A stretch of 64,000 bases of DNA from Moraxella lacunata (GTDB lineage Bacteria > Pseudomonadota > Gammaproteobacteria > Pseudomonadales > Moraxellaceae). Location: the NCBI RefSeq assembly GCF_900453205.1, contig NZ_UGQU01000003.1, positions 604,048-668,047 on the forward strand. The letters are read 5' to 3'. Positions 28,086 to 35,573 of this stretch are shown here, one piece after another. The notes beneath the pieces were generated by a model. That model was not told the DNA's origin. It saw nothing but the letters and a program-made list of their open reading frames with translations, and did not search any database. The translations under genes were made by a program, and so were the position numbers. Every line of letters begins with the position of its first letter. Position 1 is the stretch's first letter.

Positions 28086-28582
28086 TGCGATATTTGATTG
28101 ATTCTAATATTTTTATTACGGCTAAGAATGTATTTTATCAATTTGGCTTTGCTCGTTGCTTTTGGGATTTGTTGATAGAATGGCATAATAGGGACACTGT
28201 TTTTAGTATCAATGCGGTTAAAGATGAGCTTTTAAAAGGCAATGATGAGTTAAAAGATTGGATTAATAATAAATTGCCAGATAGCTTTTTTCAAGACCAT
28301 TTTTTATCAGTGAATAGCTATGCAAAATTAATGCAATATTCACAAACATTACCTGTTAAAGATATTGCCAAACAAGAATTTGCTAGAATAGATAATGCTG
28401 ATTCTTGGCTTATTGCCCACGCAATGCAACATAATTTTGCGATTATTACCCAAGAAAAGCGAGATATCAATAATAAAAAACGAATTATGATTCCAAATGT
28501 TGCTTATGACCATAATGTTCAAACAATAACGCTGTTTGAATTTATGGAACAATATGCAGGACACAATTTTTCAGTAAAATAA
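28085..28582 (+). CDS. PIN-like toxin, DUF4411 type
   Basis: 165 residues. PIN-domain acidic residues are visible: Asp6 (LIDSN), Glu48 (VKDELL), Asp106 (NADSWLIAHA) and a late acidic position in TQEKRD. The order and length match DUF4411, a family regularly found behind ImmA/IrrE proteins. Predicted RNase toxin; target unknown. Overlaps the upstream gene by one base (TAATG). A hairpin terminator follows at 28595-28648. Confidence 0.8.
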   Translation: MRYLIDSNIFITAKNVFYQFGFARCFWDLLIEWHNRDTVFSINAVKDELLKGNDELKDWINNKLPDSFFQDHFLSVNSYAKLMQYSQTLPVKDIAKQEFARIDNADSWLIAHAMQHNFAIITQEKRDINNKKRIMIPNVAYDHNVQTITLFEFMEQYAGHNFSVK

Positions 28583-28594
28583 TGACTTTTTTAA

Positions 28595-28648
28595 AATAAT
28601 GCCGTTTAAATTTGATTTTAGAAAATCAGTTGGACGGCATTTTATTTT
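28595..28648 (+). terminator. Terminator hairpin after the toxin gene
   Basis: AATGCCGTTTAA and TTGGACGGCATT pair around a loop that itself contains GATTTTAGAAAATC, followed by TTATTTTTG. The stem resembles a worn uptake-sequence palindrome (ATGCCGTC), and GGACAGCCTAAA lies just after it. Confidence 0.65.
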
Positions 28649-28724
28649 TGGACAGCCTAAAAAATATCTTTCCAAAAATGAAAATCAAATTCTCATAAAT
28701 CGCCATTCAATTATCAATTTTAAA

Positions 28725-28756
28725 ATTTTATAATACGCTCATTCCATTTAACAAAA
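28725..28756 (+). promoter_or_regulatory. Promoter-region repeat before the LLM monooxygenase
   Basis: TTATAATACGCTCATTCCAT followed by TT shares TACGCTCATTCCATTT exactly with the stretch before the oxidoreductase remnant at 33342, and resembles the stretch before 44592. TTATAAT is a good -10 element. Confidence 0.5.
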
Positions 28757-28767
28757 GAGAAAAATTT

Positions 28768-30117
28768 ATGAAAACTCATTCAAAACCAACCCATAAACTG
28801 CTACTGGGCATTTCCAATAGCGAAAGTTACGGCTTTCACCCTGCGGCGTGGCGATTGCCGTCTGCCCCTGACAATGCCTTTACCGACATTGATGTCATCA
28901 TTAAAAAAGCCCAAATGGCGGAGCAAGGCGGTTTGGATTATATTTTTTATGGCGACAGAGTGTTTTTGCACGAAGATTTAAACGAGCGTTCGCCCTTGTT
29001 TGCCAGTATTGAACCAATGGTTTTGCTATCAGCGATTGCCCCTGCCACTAAACGCATTGGACTGGTAACATCAGCGTCCACATCGTTTAATGAACCCTAC
29101 ACTTTGGCAAGACAACTTCGTGCCATTGATGTCATCAGTGGTGGACGAGTGGGCTGGAATGCCATTCCCAGTTATGAGCCACAAGCCTTTGCCAATTATG
29201 GCAAGCCTGTGCCAAGTAGCGATAAAAAATACGAAAGACTGCACGAATCGGTGCAAATTACCCAAGCCTTATGGGGCAGTTGGCAAAAAGAAGCAGGCGA
29301 GCCTGACAAGGCAAGTGGGCGTTTTGCCGATATGCGATACATTCAGCCGATTAACCTGCAAGGCAAGCAAGTGGGGTCTTATGGACCTTTGCAAATTCCG
29401 CCGTCAAAGCAGGGGCAACCTGTGATTTTTATGCCCTTTGCCAGTGGTAAAGGCATTGAAGCGGCTGCCTTGTATGCCAATGCGATGGTTGCGATGCCGT
29501 CCAATATTGCAGAAGGCAAACAGCAAATTGCCATTATGAACGATATGGCAAAACAAGTGGGGCGTGAAGTCAATGAAATCAAACTGTTGGCATTTTTAAA
29601 TTTGAGTTTGGGCGACACCGAAGAAGATGCCGTTGCACACCGTATGACATTGGACAGTCAAATGGGTATGGATTGGATTATGGGGCATTTGGCGGTGGTG
29701 TTGGGCATAAACCTTGACCCCAGCCAAATTGACACGCCATTAACCGAAACACAAATTGCGTCCTTACGCCCACGCTTACGCACACCCCAAAGCCATAAAG
29801 TCATTGAACTTGCCAAACAAGGCAAAACGCCACGCCAAATTTTAGCCTATGGGCTGTATGAACCGATGTTAAATTTAATCGGCAGTCCAAGCCAAGCGGT
29901 TGATATGATGCAAGAATGGCTAGAACAAGGGGCTTGTCAGGGCTTTACGCTGATTTTAAATGACAACCAGCACGATTTGCCGATTTTGATTGAGCAGGTC
30001 ATTCCGATGTTAAGGGAGCGGGGATTGCGAGCCGATGATTATCTTGGCGAGACTTTGCGAGACCATTTGGGGGTAGATGAACAACTGGGACTGGACAGTA
30101 GAATGGTTGGGAAATAG
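28768..30117 (+). CDS. LLM-class flavin-dependent monooxygenase (NtaA/SnaA/DszA type)
   Basis: 449 residues with a luciferase-like TIM barrel. Segments such as GFHPAAWRLP, AQMAEQGGLDYIFYGD, ARQLRAIDVISGGRVGWN and QPVIFMPFASGKGIEAAA are typical of the NtaA subfamily that uses FMNH2 from a separate reductase to oxidise small organic or sulfur/nitrogen compounds. The native substrate is unknown. No reductase gene adjoins. Followed by a CACCGTTTG hairpin and a DUS palindrome. Confidence 0.85.
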   Translation: MKTHSKPTHKLLLGISNSESYGFHPAAWRLPSAPDNAFTDIDVIIKKAQMAEQGGLDYIFYGDRVFLHEDLNERSPLFASIEPMVLLSAIAPATKRIGLVTSASTSFNEPYTLARQLRAIDVISGGRVGWNAIPSYEPQAFANYGKPVPSSDKKYERLHESVQITQALWGSWQKEAGEPDKASGRFADMRYIQPINLQGKQVGSYGPLQIPPSKQGQPVIFMPFASGKGIEAAALYANAMVAMPSNIAEGKQQIAIMNDMAKQVGREVNEIKLLAFLNLSLGDTEEDAVAHRMTLDSQMGMDWIMGHLAVVLGINLDPSQIDTPLTETQIASLRPRLRTPQSHKVIELAKQGKTPRQILAYGLYEPMLNLIGSPSQAVDMMQEWLEQGACQGFTLILNDNQHDLPILIEQVIPMLRERGLRADDYLGETLRDHLGVDEQLGLDSRMVGK

Positions 30118-30126
30118 GGTTTGGGG

Positions 30127-30163
30127 AAACACCGTTTGGATTTGGGTTCAAGCGGTGTTTTTT
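30127..30163 (+). terminator. CACCGTTTG hairpin, copy 1
   Basis: AAACACCGTTTGGA and TTCAAGCGGTGTTT form a 12-bp stem with one G-T pair, followed by TTTTTT. The same hairpin recurs at 31299, 35403, 39811 and 40951. Confidence 0.8.
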
Positions 30164-30186
30164 ATTGGAATTTTGGAAAATGATTT

Positions 30187-30201
30187 TTCAGGCTGCCTGA
30201 A
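30187..30201. repeat. Neisseriaceae-type DNA uptake sequence palindrome
   Basis: TTCAGGCTGCCTGAA; contains AGGCTGCCTGAA at 30190-30201 (and AGGCAGCCTGAA on the other strand). Flanking T and A runs extend the palindrome, so it can also end transcription both ways between the monooxygenase and the convergent MerR gene. Confidence 0.8.
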
Positions 30202-30211
30202 AAATATTCCG

Positions 30212-30610
30212 CTATTCTTTTTCTTTAATACCTTGAATAATCTGACACTTATCAACCGTTTTATTTTCACAACCCACAAATTGCATTAAAAAAGTTTTAA
30301 CTTGTTGTAGTTCTGTGATTTGTTCATCTAAATATGCCAAATGTTGCTCGGCAAGTGCATTGATTTCATTGCATTGTTTGTTAGGCGTTTGTTGTAATTG
30401 CAACAGCGTTTTGATGTTACTTAAAGAAAAACCGATATTACGGCAAGTTTTAATAAAGCGTAATTGTTCTAACTGATTTTCATCAAACACACGATAGCCA
30501 TTTTGTTGATGTGTAGGGGCGATTAAGCCTTGTTTTTCATAATAACGAATGGTTTCCAAATGTACGCCTGTTTGTTCACTGGCTTGTTTTATTTTAAAAA
30601 ATTTTGACAC
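30212..30610 (-). CDS. MerR-family metal-responsive regulator (ZntR/CadR/PbrR-like)
   Basis: 132 residues. Winged helix (FKIKQASEQTGVHLETIRYYEKQGLI), then a dimerisation helix. Cys80 (NKQC), Cys114 and Cys122 (GCENKTVDKCQ) occupy the places of the metal-binding cysteines of ZntR, CadR and PbrR. It presumably binds the 19-bp-spacer promoter directly upstream and activates the divergent transporter when metal is bound. Zn, Cd and Pb cannot be told apart from sequence. Confidence 0.88.
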   Translation of the reverse strand: MSKFFKIKQASEQTGVHLETIRYYEKQGLIAPTHQQNGYRVFDENQLEQLRFIKTCRNIGFSLSNIKTLLQLQQTPNKQCNEINALAEQHLAYLDEQITELQQVKTFLMQFVGCENKTVDKCQIIQGIKEKE

Positions 30611-30616
30611 TTTAGC

Positions 30617-30647
30617 TTGACCCTGTAATGACTACGGAGTTTATAGT
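30617..30647 (+). promoter_or_regulatory. MerR-type promoter for the cation transporter gene
   Basis: TTGACC at 30617-30622 and TATAGT at 30642-30647 separated by 19 bases, the overlong spacer typical of MerR-family targets. The spacer contains the imperfect dyad CCTGTAATGACTACGG. Confidence 0.8.
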
Positions 30648-30680
30648 ATAGCAAATTTCATCTTAAAACAGGAGCAAAAA

Positions 30681-31295
30681 ATGGCGTGCCAAAATTGTTG
30701 TGGTTCAAATCAGCCCATTCATCAATCGCCCAAGTACAAAAAAGCCTTGTGGATTGTCTTGATATTAAATTTATCAATGTTTTTTGTGGAAATTGTGATG
30801 GGGGTTAAATCGGGTTCAACTTCGCTGTTGTCAGACAGTTTGGATTTCTTGGGCGACAGTGCCAATTATTTGATAAGTTTGATTGTTTTGCCAATGGCGT
30901 TAAGTTACCGAGCCAAAGCATCTATGGTTAAGGGGCTAACGATGGGCGGTTTTGGTTTATTTATTTTAATGACGACCATTTATCGTGTGTTTTATGGGGA
31001 AATGCCCAGTTATTCTGAAATGAGCATTGTGGGATTTTTGGCGTTATTGGTCAATGTGTCGGCATTGTTGATATTATTAAAATTTCGTGATGGCGACAGC
31101 AATGTCCGCAGTGTGTGGGTGTGTTCCCGAAACGATGCGATTGGTAATGTGGCGGTAATTTTGGCGGGTATGGCAGTTTATTTTTTTCAATCAAAATATC
31201 CTGATTTAATTGTGGCGTTTGTTTTGGCATTTTTGGCATTACAAGCCAGTCAAGAAATCATCAAAAGGGCTTGGGCGGAATTAAAAGTCAGTTAA
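30681..31295 (+). CDS. Cation diffusion facilitator-like transporter without C-terminal domain
   Basis: 204 residues with five to six predicted helices. The N-terminal MACQNCCGSNQP carries three cysteines that could bind metal. CDF-type acidic sites are visible as SLLSDSLDFLGDSAN (helix 2) and SRNDAIGN (helix 5). The cytoplasmic dimerisation domain of classical CDF proteins is missing, as in the small MerR-linked cation transporter group. Divergent from the MerR gene, which likely controls it; export of Zn/Cd/Co is the probable job. Confidence 0.8.
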   Translation: MACQNCCGSNQPIHQSPKYKKALWIVLILNLSMFFVEIVMGVKSGSTSLLSDSLDFLGDSANYLISLIVLPMALSYRAKASMVKGLTMGGFGLFILMTTIYRVFYGEMPSYSEMSIVGFLALLVNVSALLILLKFRDGDSNVRSVWVCSRNDAIGNVAVILAGMAVYFFQSKYPDLIVAFVLAFLALQASQEIIKRAWAELKVS

Positions 31296-31298
31296 TTT

Positions 31299-31335
31299 AA
31301 AACACCGTTTGGATTGATGTTCAAGCGGTGTTTTT
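31299..31335 (+). terminator. CACCGTTTG hairpin, copy 2
   Basis: AAAACACCGTTTGGA and TCAAGCGGTGTTTT pair, then a T run; sits 28 bases before a DUS palindrome (31363), the same layout as copies 1 and 3. Confidence 0.8.
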
Positions 31336-31359
31336 GTTTTGAAATTTTGTAAAATAACT

Positions 31360-31374
31360 TTCAGGCTGCCTGAA
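31360..31374. repeat. DNA uptake sequence palindrome
   Basis: TTCAGGCTGCCTGAA with AGGCTGCCTGAA at 31363-31374, in the gap between the convergent transporter and ACR3 genes. Confidence 0.8.
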
Positions 31375-31378
31375 AAAC

Positions 31379-32395
31379 CTACACCCCTTTATTCCCCAGC
31401 GATTTTCGGTTTATCCACCACACCAGCGAGAGCATCACAGGCACTTCCACCAGCACACCGACCACCGTTGCCAATGCCGCCCCAGAATGCAAACCGAACA
31501 AAGAAATTGCCACCGCCACCGCCAATTCAAAAAAATTACTCGTGCCAATCAAGCACGCAGGGGCGGAAATTTCGTGTGGTAATTTGAGCCATTTTGCCAA
31601 AACGTGAGCCAAGGCAAAAATGCCGTAAGTCTGTGCCAGCAGGGGAATAGCAATCAGCAGAATAATCAAAGGGTTGGCAATAATGGTTTGGGCTTGAAAG
31701 GCGAATAGCAACACCACCGTCAAAATCAAGCCCATCACGGAAAAGGGTTTTAGGCTGCCTGAAAATTGTGCCACCGATTTACCCGATTTTTGTAAATAAG
31801 AGCGGGTAAGCCAGCCTGCCAGCAAGGGCAACAGCACATACAAAACCGTGCTTAAAATCAAGGTATTCCACGGAATTTCTATGTCGCTTACGCCGAGCAA
31901 TACGCCTGCAATCGGAGCATACGCCACAATCATAATCAAATCATTGACCGAAACCTGCACCAAAGTGTAATTGGGGTCGCCTTTGACCAGTTGCGACCAC
32001 ACAAACACCATTGCCGTACACGGTGCCACACCCAGCAAAATCATGCCGGCAATGTATTCTTGTGCCGACTGTGCGTCCACCCAACCTGCAAAAAACACCC
32101 GAAAAAACAACCAGCCGAACACCGCCATCGTAAACGGCTTGACCAACCAGTTGATAAATAAGGTTAAAAATAAGCCCTTTGGTTTTTTGCCCACGTCTTT
32201 GATTGCCGACCAATCAATCTGAATCATCATCGGATAAATCATCAGCCAAATCAGTATCGCCATAGGCAAATTCACATGAGCCACTTCCAAAGATGCAACC
32301 CATTGAAATACATTGGGCAACCAAACACCCAAAACCACGCCCAGCACAATCGCCAACGCCACCCAAAGGCTTAAAAAACGTTCAAACAACCCCAT
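31379..32395 (-). CDS. Arsenite efflux transporter, ACR3 family
   Basis: 338 residues with ten predicted helices. Exports As(III). The essential ACR3 cysteine is Cys126 in [13 protein letters not shown]; other marks are [14 protein letters not shown] and the C-terminal [11 protein letters not shown]. Third gene of arsR-arsC-ACR3, three bases after arsC. An exact DUS (31752-31763) lies inside the coding sequence. A diverged fragment of a second ACR3 copy lies at 33499-33681. Confidence 0.93.
   Translation of the reverse strand: MGLFERFLSLWVALAIVLGVVLGVWLPNVFQWVASLEVAHVNLPMAILIWLMIYPMMIQIDWSAIKDVGKKPKGLFLTLFINWLVKPFTMAVFGWLFFRVFFAGWVDAQSAQEYIAGMILLGVAPCTAMVFVWSQLVKGDPNYTLVQVSVNDLIMIVAYAPIAGVLLGVSDIEIPWNTLILSTVLYVLLPLLAGWLTRSYLQKSGKSVAQFSGSLKPFSVMGLILTVVLLFAFQAQTIIANPLIILLIAIPLLAQTYGIFALAHVLAKWLKLPHEISAPACLIGTSNFFELAVAVAISLFGLHSGAALATVVGVLVEVPVMLSLVWWINRKSLGNKGV
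31752..31763 (+). repeat. DNA uptake sequence inside the ACR3 gene
   Basis: AGGCTGCCTGAA without the palindromic partner, so it is a single oriented site rather than a terminator. Confidence 0.75.
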
Positions 32396-32398
32396 GAT

Positions 32399-32803
32399 TT
32401 ACTCCTTATGATTAATAATTTCGCCGTCTTCTTTGACAAACGGGATCGCAAAAGGCGGTAAAAATGCCAAAACTGTTTCGGACGGACGGCATAATTTCAC
32501 GCCTTTTTCGCTCACCACAATCGGACGATTGATTAAAATCGGTTCACGAAGCATGGCGGAAATGAGTTCGTCATCGCTTAACTTTTCGTTTTGCAAACCA
32601 AGCGTTTCATACGGCACTACATTCGTCCTAAGTAACTGGCGGGGCGTGATGCCCATGCGTTTGATTAAATTACGCAAAATCGTTTCACTTGGCGGATTTT
32701 TCAAATATTCAATCACTTGTGGCTCAATACCAGCGTGGCGGATGAGTGCCAGCACATTGCGTGAAGTACCGCAGTTTGGGTTGTGATAAATGGTAATGTT
32801 CAT
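32399..32803 (-). CDS. arsC: Arsenate reductase, glutaredoxin-dependent (ArsC)
   Basis: 134 residues. Reduces arsenate to arsenite, which ACR3 exports. Catalytic Cys11 in HNPNCGTSR at the start of the first helix; the arsenate-binding arginines of the E. coli R773 enzyme correspond to Arg in TPRQLLR and in ILINRPIV. Lies between arsR and ACR3. Confidence 0.93.
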   Translation of the reverse strand: MNITIYHNPNCGTSRNVLALIRHAGIEPQVIEYLKNPPSETILRNLIKRMGITPRQLLRTNVVPYETLGLQNEKLSDDELISAMLREPILINRPIVVSEKGVKLCRPSETVLAFLPPFAIPFVKEDGEIINHKE

Positions 32804-32850
32804 AGTTACTTCAATCTTTCAAGAAATATAGAAATATTTGGCAATAATTT

Positions 32851-32865
32851 TTCAGGCTGCCTGAA
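32851..32865. repeat. DNA uptake sequence palindrome between arsR and arsC
   Basis: TTCAGGCTGCCTGAA; AGGCTGCCTGAA at 32854-32865. It lies in the 64-base arsR-arsC gap and may reduce read-through within the operon. Confidence 0.78.
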
Positions 32866-32867
32866 AA

Positions 32868-33170
32868 TCACTGGCAAGATTCGCCTGTTTGAGAACAGCA
32901 GTTTTGGGTCAGAAAATGGGTCAATGCCATCATCAAATCCAGCTCGGCAAAATAACGCATGTGCCGTCCTTCCTGCACCACACGCACAAGCCCCGAATGC
33001 AACAGGCTTTTTAGATGAAAAGACACATTATTCGGGGCAAGGTTAAGCTGTTTTGCCAAGTCGCCAGCAATCATGCCAGTACTGCCTGCGGCGGTAAGTT
33101 GTTGAAAAATCGCCAGTCTTATCGGAGAAGACAGGCTCTCAAAGAGTTTGCTTGCTTGTATCGTATTCAT
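32868..33170 (-). CDS. arsR: ArsR-family arsenic repressor
   Basis: 100 residues from ATG 33170; the frame runs open further upstream, but the MNTIQASKLF start fits the family. Winged helix (AGDLAKQLNLAPNNVSFHLKSLLHSGLV). Arsenic ligands are not in the recognition helix; instead Cys91, Cys92 and Cys99 sit at the extreme C-terminus (NCCSQTGESCQ), the arrangement described for the Acidithiobacillus ferrooxidans ArsR type. The upstream ATTTCAA...TTGAAAT dyad (about 33191-33218) is a likely operator. Confidence 0.92.
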   Translation of the reverse strand: MNTIQASKLFESLSSPIRLAIFQQLTAAGSTGMIAGDLAKQLNLAPNNVSFHLKSLLHSGLVRVVQEGRHMRYFAELDLMMALTHFLTQNCCSQTGESCQ

Positions 33171-33190
33171 AGGCGTAATTATAACAAGAA

Positions 33191-33218
33191 ATTTCAATAT
33201 TTCAAGTATGATTGAAAT
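33191..33218. promoter_or_regulatory. Candidate ArsR operator
   Basis: ATTTCAATATTTCAAG followed by TATGATTGAAAT: two half-sites ATTTCAA and TTGAAAT in dyad arrangement just upstream of arsR, plus an internal TTTCAAG. Inferred from position and symmetry. Confidence 0.5.
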
Positions 33219-33341
33219 GTTTTTTAATTGTCCGAAGCCACCTTTCCAAATCCAAAAAACCACTTCCCATTTTTCGCTATTCTTATCCTAATTTCAATAC
33301 ATTAAAATACGCTCATTCCATTTCATAAATAAGGTAAAAAA

Positions 33342-33512
33342 ATGACCAAACAAATTCAATTTACAAAAACAGGTTCGCCTGATGTCCTGCAAATCGTTGA
33401 TGTACAAATCCCCGCCCCCAAATCGGGCGAAGTGCAAATCCAAATGCACGCTTTGGGGCTAAAGGCAAAAATCATAATCACATCATTTAAGTACACTTAC
33501 ACCAGCGTGTAA
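33342..33512 (+). pseudogene. N-terminal remnant of a quinone oxidoreductase / zinc-type alcohol dehydrogenase
   Basis: ATG 33342 with RBS AAGGTAAAA. The first 40 codons (MTKQIQFTKTGSPDVLQIVD, then IPAPKSGEVQIQMHALGL) read as the N-terminal GroES-like domain of an MDR-family oxidoreductase. After codon 40 the sequence changes to unrelated residues and stops at 33512, where an ACR3 fragment begins. About 290 codons are missing. Its promoter region matches that of the monooxygenase at 28768. Confidence 0.75.
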
Positions 33513-33681
33513 TTGGGGTCGCCTTTGACCAGTTGAGACCAAACAAAAACCATTGCCGTACAAGGCGCCACCCCAAGCAAAATCATACCTGCAATGTACT
33601 CGCCTGCCAATTGTTCATCTACCCAGCCAGCAAAAAACACCTTAAAAAACAACCAGCCCACAAGTGCCATCGTAAAAGGCT
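33499..33681 (-). pseudogene. Internal fragment of a second ACR3 gene
   Basis: This stretch aligns with 31960-32135 inside the intact ACR3 gene and keeps the AWCxx-type core (reverse strand reads [40 protein letters not shown]) but is diverged at many bases, so it is a remnant of another ACR3 copy and not a recent duplication. Both ends are broken. Marks a recombination joint with the oxidoreductase remnant. Confidence 0.8.
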
Positions 33682-33718
33682 GTTATCAAGCTATGGCATT
33701 CATCTGCTTTGATGGTGG

Positions 33719-34108
33719 TTAAAAATCGCCCAAGCCTTTTAAAATCGGGCAGTCGGGGGCGTTGTCGCCGGTGCAGGCGTTGCTCCACGCCTGCAAGGTG
33801 GCTTTCATCTGTGTCAGTTCTTCGATTTTCTGGGTCAAAAATTCAATGTGCGTATTTGCCAATGCTTTGACTTCACAGCTTTTGCGGTGTGGATTGTCTT
33901 GCAGTGCCAAAAGCTCGCCAATTTGGGCAAGCGAAAAGCCCACGCCCCTTGCTTTGGCGATGAATTTTAGGCGGTCAAGCGTATCATTGCCATAAATACG
34001 ATAGCCTGATGCACTGCGTGAAGTGTTTGATAACAAACCGACTTTTTCATAATCACGGATTTGCTTGATGGACAGCCCTGTGGCTTTGGACGCTTGACCG
34101 ATGTTCAT
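33719..34108 (-). CDS. cueR: Copper-responsive MerR-family regulator CueR
   Basis: 129 residues from ATG 34108 (the open frame extends to 34153 but without family resemblance). Winged helix MNIGQASKATGLSIKQIRDYE; the C-terminal metal loop ACTGDNAPDCPI places Cys112 and Cys120 exactly where E. coli CueR has its two Cu(I) ligands. Divergent from a metallothionein/DUF305 operon whose promoter has the 19-bp MerR spacer. Expected to sense Cu(I), Ag(I) or Au(I). Confidence 0.9.
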   Translation of the reverse strand: MNIGQASKATGLSIKQIRDYEKVGLLSNTSRSASGYRIYGNDTLDRLKFIAKARGVGFSLAQIGELLALQDNPHRKSCEVKALANTHIEFLTQKIEELTQMKATLQAWSNACTGDNAPDCPILKGLGDF

Positions 34109-34162
34109 TGTTGCTCCTTGTTTTGGCGTTTGTAAAAAATTGTCAATCCGCAAAAATAATCC

Positions 34163-34193
34163 TTGACCCTAACGCAAGGTTAGGCTTTATGAT
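34163..34193 (+). promoter_or_regulatory. CueR-type promoter
   Basis: TTGACC at 34163-34168 and TATGAT at 34188-34193 with a 19-base spacer. The dyad CCTAAC-GCAA-GGTTAGG fills the spacer, matching the CueR/MerR operator layout. About 90 bases before the metallothionein gene. Confidence 0.85.
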
Positions 34194-34280
34194 ACGCTCA
34201 TCAAAACAAAAAAGCAATGTTTTTAGTGGCTTAAAAACGGTTTTTGTTTTGATAATCAACCTTTAATTTGGAGAATTGTT

Positions 34281-34424
34281 ATGAACGACATCATCAAAAA
34301 CCCAAACGCCCACTGCGGTTGCCAATCTTGCACAGGGCAAAATTGCAATCCAAAATGCAACTGCCAAAATGGCGAGCCGTGCATTTGTCAAAACTGCACT
34401 TGTGGCGATTGTGATTGCAAGTAA
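34281..34424 (+). CDS. Metallothionein-like copper-binding peptide, 47 residues
   Basis: ATG 34281 after GGAG (RBS) to TAA 34424. Twelve of 47 residues are cysteine (positions 12, 14, 17, 22, 26, 28, 34, 36, 39, 41, 44, 46) in CxC and CxxC patterns, with no aromatic residue and one His, as in metallothioneins. It stands first behind the CueR-type promoter, so it probably buffers cytoplasmic Cu(I). Too short for routine gene callers. Confidence 0.85.
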   Translation: MNDIIKNPNAHCGCQSCTGQNCNPKCNCQNGEPCICQNCTCGDCDCK

Positions 34425-34501
34425 TTGATTAACTAAAAACATTGGGCGGGCTTAGGTTTGCCCAATGTTTGCCAATTCCCATTTTGATAAGGAAAACTGT
34501 A

Positions 34502-35239
34502 ATGAAAATGTTTAAAAACCGTGCCGTGCAATTATCTGCCCTTGCCCTTGTTGTGGCGACTTTGACCGCTTGTAGTAATGCCAAAAACGATGTACCAACG
34601 CATTCTAATGTAGGCGATAACAATTACACCCAAAGCACTCACGACACCACAAACAACCAAAACAGCCACGCCAATATGAACCATTCGGCAATGGCAATGG
34701 ACAATCAAAATGCTCCGCCCCATACCCAAGCCTATCTTGCAATGATGAACAAGATGGGCGATGAGATGAGCAAAGCGGGCAATCTTGCTGATGCTGATAC
34801 CGCTTTTGCCAAAGGTATGATTCCGCACCATATCGGAGCAGTTGAGATGGCAAAAGTACAGCTTGAATTTGGCAAAGACGAAACAATGAGAAAGCTTGCC
34901 CAAGCGATTATTGATGGACAACAAGCCGAAATTGACTTGATGAATGGCTGGCTGAATGGCAAAGACACGACCACCCAAAACGCCAACGCCCCACACGCCA
35001 AAGCCTACGCCACTGACAATTCACACAGTGAGATGATGACGGCAATTTATGAGACCGACCCTGATGTCGCCTTTGCCAAAGCGATGATTCCCCACCACAA
35101 GGGAGCGGTTAATATGGCAAAAGTGCAATTAGAATACGGCAAAGATAAAGCAATGCAGGATTTGGCAAAGCAAATCATCAATGCCCAAGAGCCTGAAATT
35201 AAGCTGATGGAAGATTGGCTTAAAGGGCAAGGACGATGA
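34502..35239 (+). CDS. Lipoprotein with two DUF305 domains, copper-associated
   Basis: 245 residues from ATG 34502 (RBS AAGGAAAA). Lipobox LTAC (MKMFKNRAVQLSALALVVAT then LTAC). After a His/Met/Asn-rich linker come two DUF305 (ferritin-like) units at about 80-160 and 175-245, both with FAKxMIPHHxGAVxMAKVQLE; the repeats are about 70% identical, so a tandem duplication. DUF305 proteins commonly occur in copper-resistance clusters; the Met/His pairs (MIPHH) are the likely metal ligands. Lies 77 bases behind the metallothionein gene and probably shares its transcript. Confidence 0.85.
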   Translation: MKMFKNRAVQLSALALVVATLTACSNAKNDVPTHSNVGDNNYTQSTHDTTNNQNSHANMNHSAMAMDNQNAPPHTQAYLAMMNKMGDEMSKAGNLADADTAFAKGMIPHHIGAVEMAKVQLEFGKDETMRKLAQAIIDGQQAEIDLMNGWLNGKDTTTQNANAPHAKAYATDNSHSEMMTAIYETDPDVAFAKAMIPHHKGAVNMAKVQLEYGKDKAMQDLAKQIINAQEPEIKLMEDWLKGQGR

Positions 35240-35427
35240 ACATTTGACTTAAATACGCCATTACCGCCTTTTTGGTGGTGATGGTGTCAGAAATCGCCAA
35301 ACGAAGCAATAAATTGGGTTCGCTCATCTCATCACTCCCAATAATGACAATGCTGGTTCTATTTTGGTTGTTTGTAGAAAATGCGGATTGTGCTGATTTA
35401 ACAAAACACCGTTTGAGTTTGTTTTAA
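35236..35427 (+). pseudogene. Remnant of a DUF3147 small membrane protein gene
   Basis: ATG 35236 overlaps the DUF305 stop (ATGA). The frame reads MNI, a TGA, then LKYAITAFLVVMVSEIAKRS, NKLGSLISSLP and MTMLVLFWLFVENAD, clearly like DUF3147 proteins (about 115 residues, four helices). It has an early stop and lacks the second half, running straight into the CACCGTTTG hairpin. A translational restart at a weak start cannot be excluded, but the truncation makes function unlikely. Confidence 0.7.
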
Positions 35428-35448
35428 AAACAAAACAAGCGGTGTTTT
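35403..35448 (+). terminator. CACCGTTTG hairpin, copy 3 (long form)
   Basis: AAAACACCGTTTGAGTTTG and CAAAACAAGCGGTGTTTT pair over almost their whole length, giving the longest hairpin of the family; a T run follows. A DUS palindrome lies 28 bases further. Confidence 0.8.
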
Positions 35449-35473
35449 TCTTTTCAAATTTTGCAAAATAACT

Positions 35474-35488
35474 TTCAGGCAGCCTGAA
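35474..35488. repeat. DNA uptake sequence palindrome, opposite orientation
   Basis: TTCAGGCAGCCTGAA; AGGCAGCCTGAA at 35477-35488, which is the reverse-strand form of the other copies. Confidence 0.8.
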
Positions 35489-35573
35489 AAACTTCATTTC
35501 CCCCAATCCAAACTTGCATTTCGTCCCAAAATTTATTAAAATACGCTTAATTTAATAAATTTTGGGACTTTCT

